Assembly: GCF_029543085.1 (NCBI RefSeq)
Contig: NZ_CP119967.1
Coordinates: 2,010,501 to 2,074,500 of the forward strand
Direction: 5' to 3'
DNA from: Pseudomonas sp. A34-9
Lineage (GTDB): Bacteria > Pseudomonadota > Gammaproteobacteria > Pseudomonadales > Pseudomonadaceae
DNA length: 64,000 nt
How positions within the stretch are numbered: the stretch's first letter is position 1; each line of letters starts with the position of its first letter. The translations under genes and the position numbers were made by a program. Below the pieces are notes generated by a model. That model saw only the letters and a program-made list of their open reading frames with translations. It had not been told where the DNA came from and searched no databases. This document shows positions 53,899-61,956 of the stretch, piece by piece.

Positions 53899-55803
53899 TC
53901 ACTGTATTCTGCTGATAACAAAATTGCCCTCGCTGAGCGTATGCGCATCCACGTCACCATTTAAATAAATGATCCTGTTCTGGGCGAGATGTTCTTTCAG
54001 TAACGTCTTGTCGTGAGGCTCGATTATGTTCATAAAAGCCCTTTTCTTGAGCCATGTCGTCGGGTCGATACTATGTGATTTTCCCGAATTGAAAGCTTTA
54101 AAAAACATTATGAATACGGTGTTGAGCCCTCGACGCTGAATCATCAACGCATCTTTCTGGTTTTCACGAAAAGAGTGAGAAACCTGGTAGCCTTCATGAC
54201 TCAGAACATCTCTGAATGATTCGCGACGTTGGTAGGAAGTACTGATCACTGATTCTTTCCACTGCTCGGGAAAACGTCGTGAATCGAAATCTATTCGTTG
54301 TAGTCCTTCGGCGAAAGCCGGTGGCAGGATCATATAGTTGTCTGCATCCTTCGCCAGCGGACTCAGCAACGAAAAGGGATCTAGCAGATCCTGCCGGCTG
54401 GGTTTCTCACCCCCGATATGTTTGTGCCGCGTTGACCAGTATTGAACAGTGTCAAATAAATCATTGAAGCCATAACCATTGAGCTCTTCGGCGTGATTGG
54501 CCCGGATGAACATGGCGCGTGCAACCTTGCTCGCTGAGTGATCCGCCATGTAGGGGAACGTGTCGGCGACGTATTGAGTCAATGTTTTCTTGAATGGCCG
54601 TTCACCCAGGATTTGCCACTTGTCACCGCCAAGGCCTGTCCATTGGTTCGTCAACTTCACCGCGCCCCGTGGTTGCAATTGCGGGGTAGTGAGCAACATC
54701 TGCTCGAAAGCCTCAAAACGATCGGCGGAATACTGGGGATGTCTTATGAAGGCCAGTGAGTCATTCGCGTAGTTCTGCTGAGTGAGGATTGGATAGTGCT
54801 TGCCGTTGATTTCGATCGTGTCGCCGGCTTGCGGTTTTGTCGCGGTTCCCCAGGATTGCCAGTTTCCGAAGTGTTCAAGGGGAACGACGGGATCGGCGTC
54901 GGTTTGTGCGTCCAGCCGTGGACGCTTACTCGGATTTGCGGCAGATTCGTCGGCATCCCTGGGCGGGCGACGATTGCCTGAAAGCGTGGTTTCTTGTGTG
55001 TTCGCGCCGTCCTGCGACTTGAGGCGCCAGCGTGGGGTTCGTGGAATCCGCTCAAAGCGGATGTGTGGTGAGTCAGGCCCTGTTGCGGACGCAAGGTGAT
55101 ACCCAGCCGCGTCCTTACGCACCATGACGGTTCCGTCGGCCGTGTCGACGTAAGCATGCTTCAATTTGTCATAGCGGATTGCATCCGGCGAATGCACCGG
55201 CCAGGAAAGTGCAGCTGCCAGTTGCGGATCGAGAAAGGGCAGTGTTTGCGCTGTTGTGAGCGTTGCGGTGGTTGTCGAACTGCCAGGTGCGGGCTGCGCC
55301 GAGTACCAGGCGGCCTCGGGACGCCAACGAGCCTGGCCTTCGACTTTTCTCAATATCGGGGGTGTCACGCCCGGAGCCTCGGGCCAGGGAATCTGGTAGT
55401 CACCGTTGCTGTTGAGCTCGGCTCGGTAATAGCCACCTTCTTCCAGGTGGGCATAGATTTCATTTTTGGGGCTCAGGTACAGGCCTTCAACAGATTCATG
55501 GGGGCGCAGCAAGTGAGCCTGCAGGCCCGGCCAGGAAATTTCACGGAGTCGCGAATTGAGTTCCGTGATCACAGGATCTGTTATGCGCGTCACCGTGACA
55601 TTCGGCTCAGGAAGGGCATTCCCCGGCACACTGAGCGTGGAGAGGCCGGGTAGATCGATGCCGGGTGTAATCGTGTCGGAGCCGCCTACATTCCAACGGA
55701 TGCCCGGCGACGGACCCGGCAAAGACGAGGAGGGGGTGTCCGACGTGGAGTGGGGGGTGTCCGTCGTGGAGTGGGAACCTACCCTTTTTGGTGGTTTGGC
55801 CAT
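53899..55803 (-). CDS. MAKPPK-family protein 2 (unrecognised putative effector)
   Basis: A 634-residue member. Disordered Ser/Thr/Pro-rich region to about 65; first beta-rich unit about 99-166 (IYAHLEEGGYYRAEL...VEGQARW); second about 208-262 (YDKLKHAYVDTADGTVMVRK...IPRTPRWRLK); PSKRPRLD at 291-298; conserved block about 314-460 (INGKHYPIL, FEQMLLTTPQLQP, FKKTLTQYVADTFPYM, ARAMFIRAN); C-terminal region about 470-634 (LQRIDFDSRRFPEQW, FRDVLSHEGYQV) ending VISRIQ. Lies directly upstream of the toxin gene (107-base gap), so they may be one transcript. Function not known. Confidence 0.7.
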   Translation of the reverse strand: MAKPPKRVGSHSTTDTPHSTSDTPSSSLPGPSPGIRWNVGGSDTITPGIDLPGLSTLSVPGNALPEPNVTVTRITDPVITELNSRLREISWPGLQAHLLRPHESVEGLYLSPKNEIYAHLEEGGYYRAELNSNGDYQIPWPEAPGVTPPILRKVEGQARWRPEAAWYSAQPAPGSSTTTATLTTAQTLPFLDPQLAAALSWPVHSPDAIRYDKLKHAYVDTADGTVMVRKDAAGYHLASATGPDSPHIRFERIPRTPRWRLKSQDGANTQETTLSGNRRPPRDADESAANPSKRPRLDAQTDADPVVPLEHFGNWQSWGTATKPQAGDTIEINGKHYPILTQQNYANDSLAFIRHPQYSADRFEAFEQMLLTTPQLQPRGAVKLTNQWTGLGGDKWQILGERPFKKTLTQYVADTFPYMADHSASKVARAMFIRANHAEELNGYGFNDLFDTVQYWSTRHKHIGGEKPSRQDLLDPFSLLSPLAKDADNYMILPPAFAEGLQRIDFDSRRFPEQWKESVISTSYQRRESFRDVLSHEGYQVSHSFRENQKDALMIQRRGLNTVFIMFFKAFNSGKSHSIDPTTWLKKRAFMNIIEPHDKTLLKEHLAQNRIIYLNGDVDAHTLSEGNFVISRIQ

Positions 55804-56060
55804 TGAAGTTGTCTCAAGTTATGTATCGTTTAAAAGAATAATTAAGGTGTTGAAATAACTGTCAGGGTGTTTTTGTTTGTTGTTAGTGTTTGGTTGTAAC
55901 TTGACGGGTGCTGGCGACTACGGCAGTTAAAGCGTATGGATAGACGAAGAGCAGCGCGTCCGTAGCCGCGTACGCTGTTTATTTATTAAGTAATCTGGAG
56001 CTGTGTAACAGAAGTCAGGCGCTGTGATCGTTAACTATTTCGATTGCTGCTCAATATTGT

Positions 56061-57962
56061 TCAGCTCTCCCTGAAAACAAAGAGAGTGGTCTGCCCCAGC
56101 GCATCCGTTTGCACGCCCCCCAGCAGATAAACAACTTTGTCAGCAATCAAGTAGCTGACCAGCGGCTGCTGTTGCTGGCCGATCAAAGTCTGCAACACGG
56201 GACCGGTAAGTTCCGCACCCGGCTGTTCGGAACGATGTAGCCTGCCGTTGATGAGGGGAGGAAGTTTCAAGACGAATACCGCGTCAATGGTTTTCCGGTG
56301 AAACAGCAGGGTGTCCTCACCGAGCGTATGCGATGCGGAACTTATGACGTAGCCATCGTCTTCCAGCACATCGCTGAACATCTTTCGCAGGTTGGGGAGC
56401 GTTGGAGCCGTTGCATATTTATTCCAGTGATAGGGGAATCGCCCGGGGTCGAGATCCAGGCGCTGCAAGCCTTCTCCCACTGATAAGGGAATCGTTGATG
56501 TGTCCCGTTCGCCGGAAAGATTGCGCAAGGTTAATAACGGGTCGGCGAGTTCTGCACGTGGGGGCTGTTGGTAGTTCCTGGCTTTCCAGTAACGAAACGT
56601 CTGAATCATCACCGACAATCCATGACCGGTGATGACCTCGGACCTGTTCGCCTGATTGAACAAGGCTCTGGCCAAGGAGCTGACGGATGAGTCGGATAAG
56701 TGTCGGAACGTTCTGGAAACGTATTGAGTAATGGGCATTTCGAAGGGGAAGCCACTGTCCAGAACCGTCCACTGATGTTCGATTTTAATCGCCCACTTCG
56801 GCTGCAATGACGGGTTGTCTCGAAGCATGTATTCGAAGGCGTCATACAGTGCAGGCGAAAACAATGGATGTTGCACGTAGACGAGGCGCGAGTCGGCATC
56901 CAGGAGCTGTGGCACGATGCGGTAATGAAGCCCTTCTATTTCAATATGCTGGCCCAGTGGTGACTGGAGAGTTTTGCCCCAGTTTCGCCACAGCCCATAA
57001 GACAGATTGATCGCTTGCGGGTTGGCGGAAAGCAGGTTCTCGGTCAACGTTTGTGCAGTGTTCGGATCATTTTCCAGATGGCCTCGTTTACTTGGGCCTG
57101 GGGTTGGTTCGTCAATGTCGTGGGGGGGACGGCGCTTGCCCTGTTGCGACCTGTTTTTTATGTGAACGACTTGCAGGGTTTTGCGTCGCCAGAGTTTTGT
57201 CCTGGGGATCTGCTCAAAAAAAACGTTGGGTGAGTCCGTCGCCGTCGCCAAGGCTTGTTGATATTCCCCGTCGGCGTTTCTGCGCACCATGACCGTTCCA
57301 AAAGCCGTATCGACATAGGTTTTGCGGTGCTTGTCATAGCGGATTCCGTCCAGCGTATTCTTCGCTGGCGAGAGCTGGGCAGCGTCCGCCGGGTCAAGAT
57401 ATATCGGTGCTTCTACGGGCGCGGGTTCGGTGGTTCGGGAAGATGGCGTGTCGGACTTTGCTTCTTGTGTCAGCCAGTCTGGACGCTCGAAAGTCCAGGT
57501 TGCCTGGCGCTCTGATTTGTTCAGGAAAGGGCCAGGCAATTGCGGGGTGTCATCAAAAGGCACCTGAAAACGGCCATCGCGCTGGCGTTCGACCCGCAGA
57601 TGTCCCGCATTTTCAATGTGCGCATAGAGCGCGCCATCGGGACTGGTGAACAGGCCGCTGTCGGATCCGAGAGGATGCAACATGTGCACGCGATCGGCGG
57701 GCCAGGTCATTGAGTCCATCGCGGCTTGCGCTGTAACAGGCTCCCGACCCGGTATCGCGCTGACCAGCACAGACGGCAGGCGCGAAACATCCGCCGACAC
57801 ATCCTGCGAAGAGTCCGGGCGCTGTCCACTACCCTCCGGGAACCTCCCTGGGAGATCGATATTCAGGCGGTTACCTGTTGGTGTGACCTGTGAGGGGGGT
57901 CTGGTTGTCGTTGACGTATCCGGTAAGTTGATACCCGATCCTTGCTTCGGTGGTTTGGCCAT
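56061..57962 (-). CDS. MAKPPK-family protein 3 (unrecognised putative effector)
   Basis: A 633-residue member with the shared plan: MAKPPK start (GAGGA upstream), polar low-complexity region, ITWPADRVHMLHP-type WP motif here as MTWPADRVHML, two beta-rich units (HIENAGHLRVERQRDGRFQV; KTYVDTAFGTVMVRRNADGEY), then GPSKRGHLEND where the basic motif is degraded (bases 57075-57098), then WRNWGKTLQSPLGQHIEIEG and FEYMLRDNPSLQPKWAIK. C-terminus reads VYLLGGVQTD...FVFRES. The motif decay makes this the exception in the array. A 257-base AT-rich gap without a gene separates it from copy 2. Confidence 0.7.
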   Translation of the reverse strand: MAKPPKQGSGINLPDTSTTTRPPSQVTPTGNRLNIDLPGRFPEGSGQRPDSSQDVSADVSRLPSVLVSAIPGREPVTAQAAMDSMTWPADRVHMLHPLGSDSGLFTSPDGALYAHIENAGHLRVERQRDGRFQVPFDDTPQLPGPFLNKSERQATWTFERPDWLTQEAKSDTPSSRTTEPAPVEAPIYLDPADAAQLSPAKNTLDGIRYDKHRKTYVDTAFGTVMVRRNADGEYQQALATATDSPNVFFEQIPRTKLWRRKTLQVVHIKNRSQQGKRRPPHDIDEPTPGPSKRGHLENDPNTAQTLTENLLSANPQAINLSYGLWRNWGKTLQSPLGQHIEIEGLHYRIVPQLLDADSRLVYVQHPLFSPALYDAFEYMLRDNPSLQPKWAIKIEHQWTVLDSGFPFEMPITQYVSRTFRHLSDSSVSSLARALFNQANRSEVITGHGLSVMIQTFRYWKARNYQQPPRAELADPLLTLRNLSGERDTSTIPLSVGEGLQRLDLDPGRFPYHWNKYATAPTLPNLRKMFSDVLEDDGYVISSASHTLGEDTLLFHRKTIDAVFVLKLPPLINGRLHRSEQPGAELTGPVLQTLIGQQQQPLVSYLIADKVVYLLGGVQTDALGQTTLFVFRES

Positions 57963-58068
57963 TTATAGATCCTCGTATTTAAAATATTGGGGTATGCACT
58001 GCACGATGCGCTGGTGATGAGTTGTGGCAAGCGCCGATCAGCAACCGGTCAAAATATTCGGCGCACGT

Positions 58069-59970
58069 TCAACCTTCTCTAACGATGAACAGTAAGTTGT
58101 GTTCGGCAGAGAGTTGCTGAAGGCCGCCGACTAAAAACACAACGTTGCCGGGCTCGAGTATTTGCTTCCATTTTGACCTCGCGACCACGGTTCGGAAGGC
58201 TGGAACAGTTAATCCGGAGTCGGGATCCCATTGGCGATGCAGCGTTCCGTCTGGATTGGTCTGCCGAAATCGCAACATGAATACGGCGTCCAGACTTTCC
58301 CGTTTAAACAGCAAGGTGTCGTCGCTGAACATGCGGCTGGTGCGATCCACGACGTAACCGTTGTGTTCCAGAATGTCGCTGAACACTTTGCGCAGGCTGA
58401 CCCCCGGTGTGTTCAGTGCTGCGGTCCATAGCTGATTGAAACGGCGGGTGTCGAAATCGATGCGCTGTAGTTCCCGGCCAAACGGCGATGGAAGGGTAAG
58501 GCTGTGCCCCAGCAGATCCGCGTTGAGCTGTGCTGGCAGGACAGGCAAAAGCATCAACGGATCGGCCAGGTCACGTGCCGGTGGCCGGGACGTGCTTCGG
58601 TTTTCCCAGTGGTAAAGCGTGTCGTACAACACTTGCAGGCCAATACCGTTAATGACGCTGGAATCGTTTGCCCGATTGAACGCGGCTCTGGCAATGGCGG
58701 TGGCAGTTTGCTCCGACAGCAACTTGACGGATCTGGCGACGTATTGAGACAGGGGGGCCTCAAAAGGGCGGGTGTCCACGACGGTCCATTTGTCAGCGCT
58801 TTTTACCGCCCACTTCGGTTGCAAAACCGGCGTGTCGTTCAGCATTTGTTCGAAAGCGTCAAAGCGGTCAGGGGTAAACTGCGGGTTTTCCAGGAAGACA
58901 ACGCGCGTATCGGCCTGAACGCGTTGAGGCACGATCGCGTAGTGAAGCCCTTCTATTTCTATGGAGTCGCTCCACTGCAGCGGTGCAGGTTTCCCCCAGT
59001 TTTTCCAATCCCCGATTGAAGAATCGGCCGCAGTGGTCTGGCCCGGCGCCTGTTCGCCCGGTGAATACGGTGCAGTGGATTCGCTGTCTGGCGCCAGCCG
59101 CGCACGCTTGCTCGGGCCAGGTCCATCGGATTCGACAATCGGGTCAAGTCGTAGGGTCGGGTCAGTCGGGTGGGGAGGGGCCGTCGGTTTGATTCGCCAC
59201 AGTGGGCGGTCGGGAATCTGTTCGACCGGCATGAGCGGCACGTCGAGTTGATGCGGGGAACCCAGTTGATAACTCCCGTCCGGGCGTTTACGTACCCGAT
59301 ACGTCCCCCCGTCTTCCATGTCGACGTACAGGCCTCCCAGTTTGTCGTAACGAATCCCGTCGCGGGTCTCGTGCCCTGTCTTTAACCTGCCAGCTTGTTG
59401 TTCAGTCAGAGGCCGTAGCCAGTCAATCGGCATCGTTGCCGCGTCGGCGGCTGACTGACTGTCAGCGGCTGCACGTTGTTCTGGCCGGGTTGGGCCCAGG
59501 GAGCGCCAGTGGGGTTGCCCCTCAACCCGGGTCAGCAACGGACCCGACTCGCCTAGAGCGGCAGGCCAGAAAATCCGATAGCGGCCGTCTGGCTGATGAA
59601 CGACCCGAAAATAGCCTTCGTTCGCGATGTGGGCATAGGTATCACCCTGCGGACTGATGAACAGTCCGGTCTGGGTGTCGAGCGCAGTCAGCAGATGGCT
59701 ATTTTCGACGGGCCAGGTTATCGCCTTCAGATGTGTTTCCAGCATCTCGGAGATGAGGGCAGGCAGGGCGCGGACTTCTACGGATGGCAGAGGCTCACTG
59801 CCCGCCTGCATCCTCTGCGTCGGGTGAACCTCTGAGGGGCCGGGCAGCGCCAGATCGGTACTCTGCGTGTGCACACGAACAGCGGCAAACTCCAGTGGCG
59901 AGCGTCTGGTCGTTGCCGAGTCTGTATCGGCTGACGTCGTGAGAGACGTTTTTTTGGGTGGTTTAGCCAT
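58069..59970 (-). CDS. MAKPPK-family protein 4 (unrecognised putative effector)
   Basis: A 633-residue member. MAKPPKK start with GGGAAG upstream. ITWPVENSHLL, then unit one (TYAHIANEGYFRVVHQPDGRYRI), unit two (GLYVDMEDGGTYRVRKRPDGSYQL...LWRIKP), the motif GPSKRARLAPD (bases 59095-59118), and the conserved block WKNWGKPAPLQWSDSIEIEG...FEQMLNDTPVLQPKWAVK and PLSQYVARSVKLLS. C-terminus FLVGGLQQLS...FIVREG. Gap to copy 3 is 106 bases. Confidence 0.7.
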   Translation of the reverse strand: MAKPPKKTSLTTSADTDSATTRRSPLEFAAVRVHTQSTDLALPGPSEVHPTQRMQAGSEPLPSVEVRALPALISEMLETHLKAITWPVENSHLLTALDTQTGLFISPQGDTYAHIANEGYFRVVHQPDGRYRIFWPAALGESGPLLTRVEGQPHWRSLGPTRPEQRAAADSQSAADAATMPIDWLRPLTEQQAGRLKTGHETRDGIRYDKLGGLYVDMEDGGTYRVRKRPDGSYQLGSPHQLDVPLMPVEQIPDRPLWRIKPTAPPHPTDPTLRLDPIVESDGPGPSKRARLAPDSESTAPYSPGEQAPGQTTAADSSIGDWKNWGKPAPLQWSDSIEIEGLHYAIVPQRVQADTRVVFLENPQFTPDRFDAFEQMLNDTPVLQPKWAVKSADKWTVVDTRPFEAPLSQYVARSVKLLSEQTATAIARAAFNRANDSSVINGIGLQVLYDTLYHWENRSTSRPPARDLADPLMLLPVLPAQLNADLLGHSLTLPSPFGRELQRIDFDTRRFNQLWTAALNTPGVSLRKVFSDILEHNGYVVDRTSRMFSDDTLLFKRESLDAVFMLRFRQTNPDGTLHRQWDPDSGLTVPAFRTVVARSKWKQILEPGNVVFLVGGLQQLSAEHNLLFIVREG

Positions 59971-60022
59971 CAGTGGTCTTCCCGTGAATCCCTTGGACTG
60001 ATTAGTTGAAGTACGCCAACGG

Positions 60023-61726
60023 TCATCCTTCCCTCACCATGAAGAGCGTCGGGGTGCCGATGGATGCCAGTTGAACGCCCCCGACCAGGTTGATGACCTC
60101 GCCCCGTGCCAGATGACTGTTGAGCTTTTCTTTCTCCGCCGCACTAAAACGGTTCAGGAACTCGGCACTGGTGACTTCCGAGCCGACGATGGATTTGCGA
60201 AGGACGGTGTCGCCGGTGATGCGCGGAAGTCTCAGCACGAAAATCGCGGCAACGCCCTGGCGATGAAAAATCAACGCCGCTTCTTTGTGCTGGCGCGGGG
60301 TCGGATTGACGCTATAACCGTTGTGTTGCAGGACAGTGCTGAACAGGGTGCGCAGGCTCGCAGCGGTTGGCGCCGCTGTGTACACCCCCCATTCCAGAGG
60401 AAAGCGTTGTGGATCGAAGTCCAGACGTTGCAGAGGAACCGAGTCACGAGGGGGGAGTGTGAGTATTCCGCCAGCTACCAAAGGGTCAGGCTGAACAGGC
60501 AGCCTCGGCAGCATCACCAGCGGGTCGGAAAGATCGCGCATGGGGCTCTCGTTATTGACCCGATCAAGCCAGTGGCGAAATGTCAGGGCCATCGTCGAGA
60601 GTCCATCACTGTTGATCCCGTCAGGCAGGCTGACGCGGTCGAATACTGCCCTGGCGATGGCAGCCGTCGAATGATCCGACAAATAGTTGAATGCAGTGGA
60701 AACGTATTGGGACGGTGGCATTGCAAACGGCGGGATTTCCAGAACCTTCCATTGGCCATCCCGTTTCAATGCCCACTTCGGCTGGCGATCGGGTTCCTGG
60801 CGCAACATTTGTTCGAATGCATCGAAGCGATCAGGTACGAATCCTGGATGTTGCAAATAGACCAGTTCGGTTTCCGGGCGTAAATCCTTGGGTACGATCA
60901 GGTAGTGTTTGCCTTCTATCTCTACTGACTCGCCCGATTCCGGCTTTTGCGTTCTTGCCCAGTTTTTCCACTGCCCTGCGGACAGATCGATTGCGCTCGA
61001 TTGTTGGGCGTAAAGGTTTTCCACCAGTGCGTTTGCTTCGTTCGTGACGTGGCTTTCATCCGACAGGCGCGCGCGCTTGCTCGGCCCTGTCGTAGCCTCG
61101 GATTCTGGTTCAGCCGCGAGGTCAGCGTCCGCTCGCGAGCGTTTCGACGGGGCGTCATCAGTGACGATTTGTCGCCATAGGTGTGAGCCGGGAATCTGTT
61201 CAACCGGATCTCCCGTCGGACTCGGTTCCTGGGCGTGTGTCTGCCGATATCCGTCCCGGCCTTTGCGAACCATGACCATGCCGCCCTCCATCTCGACATA
61301 AGCCTTTTTGTGTTTGTCGTAGCGGATACCTTCCGAGGTGCCCGGGTACACTTTCAGTCGGTTGGCCAACTCGGCATCGATGAATACCGGATGCTGCACC
61401 GCGTCGTCGACTGACGTATGGAGCATCGATGCTTGTGGGGGGGCTGGCGTGTCTTGCGTTCCTTGCCCTGTAGCAGCGTGGCGTGTGGATGAGGGGCCTT
61501 GCGGGTCCCGCATAACGCTGACGATAACGCTGGGGCGCTGGTGGGACGGCCCTGGCAAGGCGTCCGGTGTAAAGACCCCTGGATCTGTTCCGGTAATGCC
61601 CGGGATGGAATGCCCCATGTCGCTGTGGGAGCTCGCATGCGTATCCGGTGTCAGTCTGGACGTGGATGTGGACGTGGACGTTTCGGGTGAGGTTGAGCCA
61701 GAAACTTTCTTGGGTGGTTTTGCCAT
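60023..61726 (-). CDS. MAKPPK-family protein 5, shortened (lacks the first beta-rich unit)
   Basis: A 567-residue member, about 65 shorter than its relatives. After the N-terminal disordered region it goes straight to the segment before unit two (PVFIDAELANRLKVYPGTSEGIRYDKHKKAYVEMEGGMV), so the first beta-rich unit is missing. It has two basic motifs: APSKRSRADAD and GPSKRARLSDE (bases 61064-61087), 22 residues apart. The remaining blocks match (WKNWARTQKPESGESVEIEG, FEQMLRQEPDRQPKWALK, VREG end). The start at 61726 has GGAG upstream; an in-frame ATG 11 codons earlier is less likely. The stop is 52 bases before copy 4, the tightest spacing in the array. Confidence 0.7.
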   Translation of the reverse strand: MAKPPKKVSGSTSPETSTSTSTSRLTPDTHASSHSDMGHSIPGITGTDPGVFTPDALPGPSHQRPSVIVSVMRDPQGPSSTRHAATGQGTQDTPAPPQASMLHTSVDDAVQHPVFIDAELANRLKVYPGTSEGIRYDKHKKAYVEMEGGMVMVRKGRDGYRQTHAQEPSPTGDPVEQIPGSHLWRQIVTDDAPSKRSRADADLAAEPESEATTGPSKRARLSDESHVTNEANALVENLYAQQSSAIDLSAGQWKNWARTQKPESGESVEIEGKHYLIVPKDLRPETELVYLQHPGFVPDRFDAFEQMLRQEPDRQPKWALKRDGQWKVLEIPPFAMPPSQYVSTAFNYLSDHSTAAIARAVFDRVSLPDGINSDGLSTMALTFRHWLDRVNNESPMRDLSDPLVMLPRLPVQPDPLVAGGILTLPPRDSVPLQRLDFDPQRFPLEWGVYTAAPTAASLRTLFSTVLQHNGYSVNPTPRQHKEAALIFHRQGVAAIFVLRLPRITGDTVLRKSIVGSEVTSAEFLNRFSAAEKEKLNSHLARGEVINLVGGVQLASIGTPTLFMVREG

Positions 61727-61956
61727 TGCATTGCTCCGATGAATTGCCAGTTCAGTCATCTGAAAGGCGGCGCCACGTGATCAGGCGCAAGGCCTGACAG
61801 CGCTTCAAAGAAGTGATATTCGGAAAAAGGGCGGCGTCGTGTGCGGTATATATGTCTTGAGCCAAAAACAAACGATACAAGGCATTGCGGCGCTGACAGG
61901 CGTGTGCCGAGTACCGGATAAACCCTCGCCGGCTGGCCGGCAAGGGTAGGCTGCGG

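Noticed and set aside
61752..61943. Short minus-strand frame between paralogues 5 and 6
   Set aside because: No ribosome site, basic low-information sequence, no counterpart in the other gaps of the array.
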